DNA from: a virus
Direction: 5' to 3' (one strand)
IMG/VR virus record: IMGVR_UViG_3300027467_000047
Location: 1 to 21,097 of that record
DNA: 21,097 nt
A model generated the notes under the pieces. It searched no databases, was not told where the DNA came from, and was given only the letters and a program-made list of their open reading frames with translations. Below, in pieces: positions 1 to 7,919 of this stretch. The position numbers were made by a program, and so were the translations under genes. Each line of letters begins with the position of its first letter. Position 1 is the stretch's first letter.

Positions 1-66
1 ACAATGAAGGACGAAAAGGGCGAGCCGACCAGAAAAGCGGCATCCTTGAAGCGCTGGAAGTGCTGA
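1..66 (+). CDS. C-terminal end of an unidentified small phage protein (partial)
   Basis: The frame is open from the first base and stops with TGA at 64-66, giving a basic tail that ends KAASLKRWKC. An ATG at 4-6 lies in frame, but the gene more likely begins upstream of the window. The next gene starts one base after this stop, which supports a real end in an operon of small genes. Too little is visible to assign a family or function. Confidence 0.45.
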   Translation, partial: TMKDEKGEPTRKAASLKRWKC

Positions 67-67
67 C

Positions 68-226
68 ATGGAGCCAGACAAGTTAATCTGGGGCTACATC
101 CAAGCCAAAAAGCAACTTGAGTGGATGAAAACCCAAAAAGGCGCTTGGATGAAGATTCAGGTTTACAGACAAATCATCAGGGGCTACGAGGCCAAACTCA
201 AGGAGTTAACAAATGCCGTTAATTAA
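68..226 (+). CDS. Small hypothetical protein, 52 aa
   Basis: ATG at 68 opens a 52-codon frame ending TAA at 224-226. It starts one base after the preceding stop and overlaps the next gene by 14 nt, the compact spacing usual in phage operons. The protein is rich in K, Q, W and Y (it begins MEPDKLIWGYIQAKKQ) and probably helical. It has no cysteines, signal peptide or membrane segment. I do not recognise a family. The case for it being a gene rests on packing and on the fact that without it this stretch would be an unexplained gap. Confidence 0.55.
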   Translation: MEPDKLIWGYIQAKKQLEWMKTQKGAWMKIQVYRQIIRGYEAKLKELTNAVN

Positions 227-383
227 AGGTACATCCGACAATACCCGCCAGAAGAACATCAAGAAAGAAATCGAAGCTGGAAAGCCTCCTAAACAAGCCG
301 TGGCGATTGGGTATGCTGTCCAGCGTGAGGCTATTGGCAAAAAAGGCGGGAAATCAGAGAGCAAAACTGCGAAAAAGAAATGA
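213..383 (+). CDS. Small basic protein, 56 aa, resembling the DUF6496 type
   Basis: ATG at 213 opens a 56-codon frame ending TGA at 381-383, and this stop overlaps the methyltransferase start as ATGA. The protein is strongly basic. Its core reads NIKKEIEAGKPPKQAVAIGY, followed by a K/S-rich tail. The 'AGKPxKQAVAIA' pattern is one I associate with the small phage and bacterial proteins called DUF6496, whose function is unknown; this is from memory, not a search. The charge would allow nucleic-acid binding, but nothing shows it. Overlaps on both sides suggest it is translated together with its neighbours. Confidence 0.65.
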   Translation: MPLIKGTSDNTRQKNIKKEIEAGKPPKQAVAIGYAVQREAIGKKGGKSESKTAKKK

Positions 384-1585
384 AAATTACCGTAAAGAAA
401 GTTGCAGAGCTTGTTCCTTATGTAAACAACAGCCGCACTCATAGCGATGAGCAGGTTGCTCAGATTGCGGCAAGCATTAAGGAATTTGGCTGGACTAATC
501 CGATACTGGTTGATGGCGAGAACGGCATCATTGCTGGGCATGGAAGGCTTATGGCGGCTAGAAAGCTCGGTCATGCCGAAGTGCCTACGATTGAGCTTAA
601 AGACCTGACAGAGGCGCAAAAAAAGGCATATGTCATAGCCGACAACAAGCTGGCGCTGAATGCTGGTTGGGACAATGATGTTTTAAAAATAGAGCTTAAA
701 AATCTGCAAGAGCTTGGGTTTGACCTTGATGTGCTTGGTTTTGACGCAAAAGAGCTAGATGCGTTGCTTGAGCCTGAACAGATTGAAGGCTTAACAGATG
801 AGGATAATGCGCCACCAATTCCTATTGAGCCTAAAACAAAACAGGGTGATATATATCAATTAGGCAAACATAGGCTGATGTGCGGCGATTCATGTAGCGT
901 TACAGACATGGAAAAATTATGTGACGGACAACTTGTGGATATGTGGTTAACAGACCCGCCATACAATGTTGCGTATGAAGGTAAAACAAAAGATGCATTA
1001 AAAATTAAAAATGACGAGATGGCTGACGATGATTTTCGTCAATTTTTGCGAAATGCTTATGTAACCGCTGACCTTGTTATGAAGCCGGGAGCAGTTTTTT
1101 ATATTTGGCATGCCGATTTAGAAGGATATAACTTTAGAGGCGCAGCCCAAGATGCTGGATGGAAAGTACGGCAATGTTTAATATGGAAAAAATCAACAAT
1201 GGTGATGGGAAGACAAGATTACCATTGGAAGCATGAACCATGTCTTTATGGATGGAAAGATGGCGCTGGGCATCTTTGGGCGGCAGACCGCAAACAAACA
1301 ACAATTCTTGAGTTTGAAAAACCATCAAGAAACGGTGAACATCCTACTATGAAGCCTGTTGCTTTATTTGAGTATCAAATGCTTAATAACACAAAAGGCG
1401 GTGATATTGTGTTGGATTCATTTGGTGGAAGTGGAACTACCTTAATTGCGGCTGAAAAAAACAACCGGGTAGCAAGATTAATGGAACTAGACCCGAAATA
1501 TTGCGATGTTATTGTTAAGCGATGGGAAGACTTCACAGGCAAAAAAGCTGTGTTGTTGACTCAAAACCCAGAAGCAGTAAACTAA
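380..1585 (+). CDS. ParB-like domain fused to a beta-class DNA adenine/cytosine-N methyltransferase
   Basis: This 401-aa protein has two parts. Residues about 1-95 form a ParB/Srx-type N-terminal domain, with GHGR at 53-56 in the segment IIAGHGRLMAARKLG. From about residue 156 there is an S-adenosylmethionine-dependent methyltransferase. Its catalytic motif IV, DPPY, lies at 192-195, and the AdoMet-binding motif FGGSGTT at 348-354 comes after it. Catalytic motif before AdoMet motif defines the beta class. DPPY fits amino-group methylation, most often N6-adenine. Such fusions are common in phages, where they can protect phage DNA from host restriction. No partner restriction enzyme is visible. 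The start overlaps the previous stop as ATGA. The methyltransferase half is visibly more AT-rich than the ParB half and the terminase genes, which suggests separate origins. The target sequence cannot be read from the gene. Confidence 0.93.
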   Translation: MKITVKKVAELVPYVNNSRTHSDEQVAQIAASIKEFGWTNPILVDGENGIIAGHGRLMAARKLGHAEVPTIELKDLTEAQKKAYVIADNKLALNAGWDNDVLKIELKNLQELGFDLDVLGFDAKELDALLEPEQIEGLTDEDNAPPIPIEPKTKQGDIYQLGKHRLMCGDSCSVTDMEKLCDGQLVDMWLTDPPYNVAYEGKTKDALKIKNDEMADDDFRQFLRNAYVTADLVMKPGAVFYIWHADLEGYNFRGAAQDAGWKVRQCLIWKKSTMVMGRQDYHWKHEPCLYGWKDGAGHLWAADRKQTTILEFEKPSRNGEHPTMKPVALFEYQMLNNTKGGDIVLDSFGGSGTTLIAAEKNNRVARLMELDPKYCDVIVKRWEDFTGKKAVLLTQNPEAVN

Positions 1586-1607
1586 TGTAACACTTCCCCT
1601 TTATAAA

Positions 1608-1946
1608 ATGTCACACGAACATCAGCCAACCGATGAGCAGCGCCGCCTAGTTGAATCGACTAGCGGTTTGGGCTTGCCGCACGAGCAGATAGCTATTCTT
1701 GTAGGGATAGATGACAAGACGCTACGCAAGCATTACCGCCACGAACTTGATGCGGGAAAGGCGAAGGCCAACAGCCAGATTGCCAAAACGCTCTATTCAA
1801 AGGCGCTTGCTGGAGACACAACTAGCCTGATTTGGTGGACAAAAAGCCAAATGCGCTGGTCTGAAACCGTTAAGCAAGAGTTAACGGGCGCAGATGGTGA
1901 GCCTTTACAGGGCATCCAAGTCTCATTTGTAAAGCCGAATGAGTGA
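1608..1946 (+). CDS. terS: Terminase small subunit
   Basis: This is a 112-aa protein whose residues about 24-46 look like a helix-turn-helix (EQIAILVGIDDKTLRKHY), followed by a helical stretch and a C-terminal tail. The pattern and size match phage small terminases, which bind the packaging start site on phage DNA and stimulate the large subunit. Its place directly before the large terminase, with an 8-nt overlap, supports the call. The upstream sequence (1586-1607) has no convincing Shine-Dalgarno site, and no better start lies nearby, so the start may depend on readthrough or coupling from the methyltransferase gene that ends 22 nt upstream. Confidence 0.88.
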   Translation: MSHEHQPTDEQRRLVESTSGLGLPHEQIAILVGIDDKTLRKHYRHELDAGKAKANSQIAKTLYSKALAGDTTSLIWWTKSQMRWSETVKQELTGADGEPLQGIQVSFVKPNE

Positions 1947-3231
1947 AGCTCAAAACGCAATAGCCAAAGCCCAGTTCCCTGCGAAACTGGAATGCCTGTT
2001 CAACCCTGAGTCGATTCGCTACCGTGTCCTGTTTGGTGGGCGTGGTGGCGCTAAGTCGTGGGGGGTTGCTAGGGCGCTCCTGATTAAGTGCGTCCAAAAG
2101 CCTTTGCGTATCCTCTGCGCCCGTGAGTTTCAGACCTCTATCAAAGATTCGGTGCATAAGCTGCTGAGTGACCAAATCACGGCTATGGGCTTAGACAGCT
2201 TTTTTGAGGTCACGCAAGCCCAAATCCGGGGCAAAAACGGCTCAGAATTCAATTTCGTAGGGCTGAAAAACAACGTTGCAAATGTTAAGTCCTATGAAGG
2301 CGTGGATATTTGCTGGGTAGAGGAGGCTCAAACGGTGAGCCGCCACTCATGGAATGTGTTAATCCCAACCATCCGTAAAGAGAAGTCCGAAATCTGGGTC
2401 ACGTTTAACCCAGAGCTAGAGACTGATGAAACCTACCAGCGATTTGTGGCAAACCCACCGCAGAACGCTGTGGTTCAGAAAATTAACTGGTCTGATAACC
2501 CGTGGTTTCCTGAAACCCTGCGGGAGGAAAAGGACACGCTAAAGAGCCGGGATATTCAGGCTTACAACACGGTCTGGGAGGGAATGTGCCGCCTGACCAT
2601 TGATGGGGCTATCTTTGCTCGGGAAATGCAGATGGCAGAGGCTGAAGGCAGGATTACACGGGTTCCATTTGACCCTGTTAAGCCCGTCCATGCCGTGTTC
2701 GACTTGGGTTGGGCTGACATGACCGCAGTTTGGTTTGTTCAGTTCATCGGCATGGAAACCCGATTGATTCGGTACTACGAGGTTAACCAGACCACAATGA
2801 CCGAAATCCTAGCCAAAATGCAGACATTTGGGTATGTGTACGACACGCTCTGGTTGCCGCATGATGCCCAGAACAAGACTTTGGCAAGCCAAGGCAGGAG
2901 CATTGAGGACATTGTTAGGGCGGCTGGGTACAAGACTCGGGTGCTTGAGCGAGTGCCTGTGGCTGACTCAATTAACGCCGCAAGGACGATGTTTAGGTCG
3001 TGCTATTTTGATAGAGAAAATTGCCACGAAGGGCTACAATGCCTGAGACACTATCGTTACGAGGTTGACCCTGAAACCAATCAATTTAGCCGTACACCGC
3101 TTCACGACCATTACAGTCACGGGGCAGATGCGTTTAGATATATTGGGCTGATGGTCAACGAACCTCGCCAGCGCAAGAGTCAGCGACAAATCCCGCACTC
3201 CTACGGGAGCGCACACAGTTGGATGGGCTAA
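1939..3231 (+). CDS. terL: Terminase large subunit (ATPase and nuclease)
   Basis: The 430-aa protein is the packaging motor and headful nuclease that docks on the portal. The N-terminal ATPase carries a Walker A-like loop GGRGGAKS at 33-40 and a Walker B strand ICWVEEA at 124-130 with the catalytic Glu next to the acidic residue. A coupling-like segment FNPELETDETY follows. The C-terminal RNase-H-like nuclease has acidic positions at D255 (in HAVFDLGWAD) and D397 (in HGADAFRY). The architecture fits the Terminase_3/PBSX-type large subunits, and length is normal. Its start overlaps the small subunit by 8 nt and its stop lies 2 nt before the portal start. Confidence 0.95.
   Translation: MSEAQNAIAKAQFPAKLECLFNPESIRYRVLFGGRGGAKSWGVARALLIKCVQKPLRILCAREFQTSIKDSVHKLLSDQITAMGLDSFFEVTQAQIRGKNGSEFNFVGLKNNVANVKSYEGVDICWVEEAQTVSRHSWNVLIPTIRKEKSEIWVTFNPELETDETYQRFVANPPQNAVVQKINWSDNPWFPETLREEKDTLKSRDIQAYNTVWEGMCRLTIDGAIFAREMQMAEAEGRITRVPFDPVKPVHAVFDLGWADMTAVWFVQFIGMETRLIRYYEVNQTTMTEILAKMQTFGYVYDTLWLPHDAQNKTLASQGRSIEDIVRAAGYKTRVLERVPVADSINAARTMFRSCYFDRENCHEGLQCLRHYRYEVDPETNQFSRTPLHDHYSHGADAFRYIGLMVNEPRQRKSQRQIPHSYGSAHSWMG
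3221..3227 (+). promoter_or_regulatory. Ribosome binding site supporting the portal start at 3234
   Basis: GGATGGG lies 6 nt before the ATG at 3234, overlapping the last codons of the large terminase. An in-frame TTG at 3219 would add five residues, but it has no site at a suitable distance. The ATG at 3234 is therefore preferred. Confidence 0.4.
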
Positions 3232-3233
3232 AC

Positions 3234-5357
3234 ATGGCTACACAAACCAATCAGGACGATTACGACCCCAGAATCGACGAAGCCAAGCAGTTTCTGAAGA
3301 TGGCTAACGATGCGGATACGATGAATCGTCAAGAGGCGCTTGAAGATTTAAAGTTTGTCAACGGCGACCAGTGGCCTGTTGAGCTACAAAACTCCCGCAA
3401 CCTAGAATCCCGCCCCGTTCTGACAATTAACAAGCTGGATGGCTATTGCCGCCAAGTTGTTAACCAAATCCGTCAGCAACGCCCTCGTCCCAAAGTCCAC
3501 GGGATGAACAGCCAATCCGATGCCAAGGTTGCCGAGGTTATCCAAGGCATGATTCGGCACATTGAGGCCAATTCCAACGCTGACAACGCCTATGACACAG
3601 CCGCAGATTACGCTGTTCGCATGGGTTGGGGTTACATCCGCATCCGCACAGACTACGTGCGTGAGGACAGTTTCGAGCAGGAAATCTACATTGACCCTGT
3701 GGATAACCCGTTCACAGTTTATTACGACATTAACAGCGTCTTGCCTGATGGCTCTGATGCCGAGCGTTGCCTTGTTACAACAATGCTCAGTAAAAAAGAT
3801 TTCCACAAGATGTACCCAGACGCTGAAGACACGAGCTTTAGCCAGCGTGGTACGGGCGACAGTCAGTCTGAGTGGATTACCAAAGAGGATATTCGCCTAG
3901 CCGAGTACTTTTACACCGTTCGGACAAGAGAAAAGCTCTTGCTTCTGAGCGATGGAAGCAGCATCTTTGAGAGCGATTTCAAGAAATCTGAGCAGATGCT
4001 TGTTGCTGGCGGGGTGTACCCGATTGACGAGCGCATGAGCGTTAAGAAGTCAATTAAATGGTGCAAACTGACTGCTGTTGAGGTGTTGGAGGAGGGCGAG
4101 TGGCCCGGACGCTACATCCCCATCATTCCTGTTTACGGGCGGCATTGCATCGTTGGGGACAAGCGCAAGAAATTTGGCATGGTGCGTCACGCCAAAGATG
4201 CCCAGCGTATGTACAACTTCTGGCAAACCTCGCTCACCGAGTCGGTTGCACTAGCTCCCAAGGCCAAATGGATAATGGCAGAGGGTCAGGACGAAGGCCA
4301 CGAAAACGATTGGGCACAAGCCAATACAAAGAGCTTCCCGCTTCTGCGTTACAAGCAGACGGACATTGAAGGTCGTCCAGCGCCAGCGCCCCAGCGACTT
4401 CAGCCTGAGCCGCCTCCTGCTGGCATCATGGCGGCATCAGCCTCAATTGATGACGATATTAAGACCCTGATGGGCATTTTTGACCCAGCACAGCTAAAGC
4501 AGGGCAATATCTCTGGCAAGGCTCTGAACGGGCAACAGCAACAGGTTGACCTGTCCAACTATGATTTCTACGACAACCTGACAAAATCCCAGTGCCAAGT
4601 TGCTCGTGTGATTCTTGACCTGATTCCCCGCATTTACGACACAGAGCGTGTTTTGCGGATTATTGGGGACGATGGCAAGCCTGATTTGGTAACGGTCAAC
4701 GAGTATGATGCGGTCAACCAAGTGGTCAAGAACAACCTTGCTGTGGGTCTGTACGATGTGGTTATGGACACTGGCCCCGGCTACAACAGCCGCCGCCAAG
4801 CCGCAGTCGAGGCGATGACTCCGATTCTGGCGGCAGACCCTGCGCTCATGCAACAGATTGGCGATTTGTGGTTCCGCAATCAAGATTTCCCCGGCGCAGA
4901 CATTATTGCTGACCGCTTGGCTACGCTTAACCCGCTGGCGCAGTTGGACGAGAAGTCCGATATACCGCCCCAAGCGCAGATGGCTATTAAGCAACTCCAA
5001 GCCCAAAACCAGCAAATGCAACAGGCGCTGGAGCAATTCCAAGTTGAGCGCAAACAGCGTATGGACATTGAGTCTGTTAAGCAAGAAGCCGAAACAAAGC
5101 GTGAGCTTTTGCGTCAAACCGGCAAGGCTTTCAACGTCGAAACGATGGCAGAAGTGCGGGTCAATGACCAGAACACCCGTTCGATTACCTCGCAGAACAA
5201 GATGGAAATTGAGGCGATTGTCCAGTTGCTTTTGCACAACATGGACACCGCAAGGCTGAATCAGGAGATTGAGCGTCGAAATGCCGAGCAACGAGCCGCC
5301 ATGCAGTTTGCGGCGCAGGATGTTGACAACCAACAAAATCCATTGATGGGACAATAA
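3234..5357 (+). CDS. Portal protein, P22 gp1-like
   Basis: The 707-aa protein is close to the length of the P22 portal (725 aa) and lies between large terminase and scaffold as in P22. Twelve copies form the ring through which DNA enters and leaves the capsid and on which the tail is built. The N-terminal part has the typical helical clip/wing character, including the motif MNRQEALEDLKFVNGDQWP. A Q-rich coiled-coil stretch at about residues 578-630 (QLQAQNQQMQQALEQFQVER) and a polar C-terminal tail match the helical barrel that P22-type portals carry. The ATG at 3234 is chosen over a TTG five codons upstream. The family call rests on context, length and overall pattern, because portals have few invariant residues. 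Confidence 0.9.
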   Translation: MATQTNQDDYDPRIDEAKQFLKMANDADTMNRQEALEDLKFVNGDQWPVELQNSRNLESRPVLTINKLDGYCRQVVNQIRQQRPRPKVHGMNSQSDAKVAEVIQGMIRHIEANSNADNAYDTAADYAVRMGWGYIRIRTDYVREDSFEQEIYIDPVDNPFTVYYDINSVLPDGSDAERCLVTTMLSKKDFHKMYPDAEDTSFSQRGTGDSQSEWITKEDIRLAEYFYTVRTREKLLLLSDGSSIFESDFKKSEQMLVAGGVYPIDERMSVKKSIKWCKLTAVEVLEEGEWPGRYIPIIPVYGRHCIVGDKRKKFGMVRHAKDAQRMYNFWQTSLTESVALAPKAKWIMAEGQDEGHENDWAQANTKSFPLLRYKQTDIEGRPAPAPQRLQPEPPPAGIMAASASIDDDIKTLMGIFDPAQLKQGNISGKALNGQQQQVDLSNYDFYDNLTKSQCQVARVILDLIPRIYDTERVLRIIGDDGKPDLVTVNEYDAVNQVVKNNLAVGLYDVVMDTGPGYNSRRQAAVEAMTPILAADPALMQQIGDLWFRNQDFPGADIIADRLATLNPLAQLDEKSDIPPQAQMAIKQLQAQNQQMQQALEQFQVERKQRMDIESVKQEAETKRELLRQTGKAFNVETMAEVRVNDQNTRSITSQNKMEIEAIVQLLLHNMDTARLNQEIERRNAEQRAAMQFAAQDVDNQQNPLMGQ

Positions 5358-5371
5358 AACCGTGGTAAATT
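5343..5371 (+). promoter_or_regulatory. Weak sigma70-like promoter candidate before the scaffold gene
   Basis: TTGATG (5343-5348) and TAAATT (5366-5371) are separated by 17 nt, the optimal spacing. Each matches the consensus at four of six positions. The -35 overlaps the end of the portal gene. A transcript starting here would carry the hairpin at 5386-5402 in its leader. Such matches also arise by chance. Confidence 0.25.
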
Positions 5372-5385
5372 AGCCACAAACCTTA

Positions 5386-5402
5386 CCAGTGAGGTTCACT
5401 GG
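5386..5402 (+). promoter_or_regulatory. Perfect 7-bp inverted repeat (compact hairpin) in the scaffold leader
   Basis: CCAGTGA (5386-5392) and TCACTGG (5396-5402) are exact reverse complements separated by GGT. The RNA would form a tight hairpin ending 10 nt before the TAGGGA ribosome site of the scaffold gene. No T-run follows, so it is not an intrinsic terminator. An overlapping, mutually exclusive pairing AACCT (5379-5383) with AGGTT (5392-5396) is also possible. It could be a translation control element, an RNA-processing site or an operator. Function is not shown by the sequence. Confidence 0.5.
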
Positions 5403-5423
5403 GCTTAAATCGTAGGGATACGT

Positions 5424-6326
5424 ATGTCCGAAAACCAAGCTAGTAACGTTGTAACTAGCGAAAATGCGGCTGAGTTCTATGCACAAAAGTTGGGTTTAGC
5501 CCCTGCGGAACCAACACCCGAGGCCGATGTTGCAGAAACGCAACAACAGGAGCCGGGAACGGAAGAAGTAGACGGGAGTGAGCCTGAAGCGAAAGAGGAA
5601 GCCAAGTCACAGGACGAGCCTAAAAAGGCGAATCCGAAACTGGAAAGGCGCTTTAGCGAGATTACTAAGCAGCGTGAAGAAGCTCGCCGTGAGGCAGAGG
5701 CTGAACGCCAGCGTAGGGTTGAGCTAGAGGAAAGATTGGCGGCGCTTGAACGTCAACAGGCTCCAAAACAGCCCGTGGTTGACCAAGAACCCCAACCGAG
5801 TCAGTTCCAAGATGCGTTTGAATATGCCAAGGCTCTAGCAGAGTACACGGCTGACAAGCGGATTGAGGAAATGAAACGGCAGGAAGCCGAGGCTAAAGTT
5901 GAAGCCGAACGCCAAAAAGTCATTGAGACTTGGACGCAGAAGGTGGAGCAAGTCAAAGCTGAATTGCCCGACTTTGATGACATGGTTGCATCTTCTGATG
6001 TGGTTGTGTCTAACGATATTCGTGATGCCATCCTAGAGAGCGATGTAGGGCCAAAAATCCTATATCACCTCGCAGAGAACAGCGAATTCGCCAAAAAAGT
6101 TGCGGCTATGCCAACTCGTGCGGCCTTGAAGGAAATCGGTAAGCTAGAGGCGCGATTTGAGGCGAAAGCCGAAGAAAAACCTGTGGCAAAAAGTAAAGCG
6201 CCAGCGCCTGTCACGCCTATCCGTGCAGCTTCTGGTGTAGCTGAAACCAAAATGTCCAGCGATGGGCAATGGTATGGAAGTTACGCCGAATGGAAAGCAG
6301 CACGTAAAGCGGGTAAGGTTCGCTGA
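5424..6326 (+). CDS. Scaffolding protein
   Basis: This 300-aa protein matches the P22 scaffold in size (303 aa) and position between portal and coat. It has an acidic E/Q/P-rich N-terminal third, then a highly charged helical segment (residues about 70-115, including EARREAEAERQRRVELEERL) typical of coiled coils. It closes with a short basic tail, SYAEWKAARKAGKVR, like the coat-binding end of scaffolds. It would direct procapsid assembly and leave before or during packaging. It has no cysteines or membrane segments. A TAGGGA ribosome site lies 6 nt before the ATG. The call rests on composition, length and synteny, because scaffolds diverge rapidly in sequence. Confidence 0.85.
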   Translation: MSENQASNVVTSENAAEFYAQKLGLAPAEPTPEADVAETQQQEPGTEEVDGSEPEAKEEAKSQDEPKKANPKLERRFSEITKQREEARREAEAERQRRVELEERLAALERQQAPKQPVVDQEPQPSQFQDAFEYAKALAEYTADKRIEEMKRQEAEAKVEAERQKVIETWTQKVEQVKAELPDFDDMVASSDVVVSNDIRDAILESDVGPKILYHLAENSEFAKKVAAMPTRAALKEIGKLEARFEAKAEEKPVAKSKAPAPVTPIRAASGVAETKMSSDGQWYGSYAEWKAARKAGKVR

Positions 6327-6372
6327 CAACCCTTTTTTGTTCATCGAATTTTTCTTGAAAAGGAGAGCGTAA

Positions 6373-7599
6373 ATGTCAAACACGCTACTTACCATTAGCA
6401 AGATTACCAACGAAGCGTTGATGGTCTTGGAAAACGAACTTACCTTCACCTCTGAAGTTGACCGTAACTACGACGACCAGTTCGCTGTTGTTGGCGCAAA
6501 GATTGGCGCAACTGTGAACGTTCGCCGCCCCGGTCGTTTCATCGGTACAACTGGCCCTGCGCTGAATGTTGAAGATTTCAACGAAACCAGCACTCCCGTC
6601 ACGTTGTCCACCCAATTCCACGTTGACACCCAGTTCACCACTCAGGACTTGGCTCTTTCGCTGGATATGTTCTCTGACCGTGTGTTGAAGCCTGCCGTAG
6701 CCGCAATCGCAAACAAGATTGACTATGACGGTCTGACCACCGCCCGTTTGAACACCGCCAACATCGTCGGAACCCCCGGCACTCCTTCTAGCGACCTCGG
6801 TACATACCTGACCGCCGCCGCTTATCTGGATGCTGAAGGCGCTCCCCGTGATGGTCGTCGTTCTTGCATCGTTGAACCCTTCACTTCTGCGACCATTGTT
6901 AACAGCCTCAAGGGTCTGTTCGTGCCGCAAGAGGCGATTGGCGAGCAATACCGCAAGGGCTTGATGGGTCGTGACTCTGCTGGCATGAACTGGAAACTTG
7001 ACCAGAACGTGAACGCACAGACCTTTGGCTCGTTCAACGGTACTGCTACCGCTGACACAACCACAAGCAACGCTGGCATCCTGACCTCTGGCTGGGCTTC
7101 TACTAGCACTATCACCATCACCAAGTCTGGTACTGTGACCCCCAACGTGGGCGACACTTTCACCATTGCTGGCGTGTATGCTGTGAACCCCCAGAACCGT
7201 CAAGCCTACGGCTCCAACCGCCTCCGCAATTTCGTCATCAAGTCGATTAGCGGTTCCACCGTGGTTGTCAGCCCCGCCATCATCAGTGGTGGTCAGTTCC
7301 AGAACGTCAGCATCCCGAGCGCCAGCGCAACGGCTGCTATCACGTTCTACAACACTTCTGGCACAGTCTCTCCGCAAAATATCATCATGCACCGCAACGC
7401 CTTCACGCTTGCGATGGCTGACCTTGAGTTGCCCGAGGGTGTTCACTTTGCTGGTCGTGCTTCCGACAAGGAAATCGGTCTGTCCATGCGTGTTGTCCGT
7501 CAATACACCATCAACAACGACTCTATCCCGACTCGTATTGATGTGCTGTACGGCTGGGCGCCCTTGTATCCCGAACTCGCTTGCCGTGTGGCTTCCTAA
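6373..7599 (+). CDS. Major capsid (coat) protein, P22 gp5-like
   Basis: The 408-aa protein (P22 coat is 430 aa) follows the scaffold. The N-terminal part has the P22-coat pattern MVLENELTFTSEVDRNYDDQ and the later VNVRRPGRF segment. A threonine/serine-rich beta section at about residues 221-335 corresponds to the inserted I-domain of P22-type coats and contains GDTFTIAGVYAVNPQNRQ, a recognisable hallmark. The remainder would form the HK97-like fold of the shell. Translation signals are strong: AGGAG at 6361-6365 lies 7 nt before the ATG. Codons favour C-ending forms (AAC, TTC, ATC, CGT) more than neighbouring genes, as expected for the most abundant protein of the infection. Confidence 0.95.
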   Translation: MSNTLLTISKITNEALMVLENELTFTSEVDRNYDDQFAVVGAKIGATVNVRRPGRFIGTTGPALNVEDFNETSTPVTLSTQFHVDTQFTTQDLALSLDMFSDRVLKPAVAAIANKIDYDGLTTARLNTANIVGTPGTPSSDLGTYLTAAAYLDAEGAPRDGRRSCIVEPFTSATIVNSLKGLFVPQEAIGEQYRKGLMGRDSAGMNWKLDQNVNAQTFGSFNGTATADTTTSNAGILTSGWASTSTITITKSGTVTPNVGDTFTIAGVYAVNPQNRQAYGSNRLRNFVIKSISGSTVVVSPAIISGGQFQNVSIPSASATAAITFYNTSGTVSPQNIIMHRNAFTLAMADLELPEGVHFAGRASDKEIGLSMRVVRQYTINNDSIPTRIDVLYGWAPLYPELACRVAS

Positions 7600-7627
7600 T
7601 CAACTTCACTAGGAAAGGAAACAGATT

Positions 7628-7861
7628 ATGTCTAATCCCGGCCCCGCATCAACCGTAACCCCCGTCTACCTGCTTAACGGTAACGCCGCTGATGGCGTTG
7701 CTGTTGGTGTGGCTGGCGGCTTGGTTGGCTTTTATGGCGAAACCCCCGTTGCTCAAGCTGGCGCTATTACTGCGCTGACCGCAGCACCGACTACCGCTGA
7801 GTTTGTGGCAGCTACCAATGCCATTATCACAGCGCTCAAGAATGTTGGCATCACAGCCTAA
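7628..7861 (+). CDS. Small probable head decoration/head-fibre protein, 77 aa
   Basis: This is a small A/G/T-rich protein directly after the coat gene with a good ribosome site (AGGAAAGG about 8 nt upstream). It has a central segment GGLVGFYGETPVAQ and a C-terminal helix TNAIITALKNVGITA. The pattern 'GFYG.TPVxQ' followed by a helix ending in LxxLG is one I associate with the trimerising ends of phage head-fibre and decoration proteins. That family link is from memory. There is no signal peptide. Being last before the strong terminator at 7875-7910, it should be expressed at a level similar to coat, as a decoration protein would need. Confidence 0.7.
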   Translation: MSNPGPASTVTPVYLLNGNAADGVAVGVAGGLVGFYGETPVAQAGAITALTAAPTTAEFVAATNAIITALKNVGITA

Positions 7862-7874
7862 TCTTGACTGACCG

Positions 7875-7910
7875 AGCCACCCTGCTTAACTGTGGGGTGG
7901 CTTTTTCTTT
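7875..7910 (+). terminator. Strong rho-independent terminator after the capsid genes
   Basis: AGCCACCC (7875-7882) pairs perfectly with GGGTGGCT (7895-7902) across a 12-nt loop. The T-rich run TTTTTCTTT (7902-7910) follows at once. The stem is GC-rich and uninterrupted. It lies between the small capsid-associated gene and the glycosyltransferase gene and would end the capsid transcript. Confidence 0.9.
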
Positions 7911-7919
7911 GGAGACACA

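Noticed and set aside
1602-1607. TATAAA directly before the small-terminase ATG as a -10 box
   Set aside because: A start about 6 nt downstream would fall inside the coding sequence past the ATG, and no -35 lies 17 nt upstream. It is probably a chance AT-rich spacer.
4494-5354. Open frame of 286 codons on the - strand in the portal gene
   Set aside because: It lies inside the portal's Q-rich region, where the complement of CAA/CAG codons reads as leucine. It has no start signals and no context on that strand.
6327-6372. T-rich gap between scaffold and coat as a terminator
   Set aside because: The T-runs are not preceded by a stable GC stem. Only a weak CCTTTT/AAAAGG pairing is possible, and the second arm overlaps the strong coat ribosome site.
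6385-7503. Long open frame on the - strand across the coat gene
   Set aside because: It mirrors the codon bias of the coat gene (few codons whose complements are stops), has no ribosome site, and its translation has no recognisable family pattern. The + strand product is clearly the coat protein.
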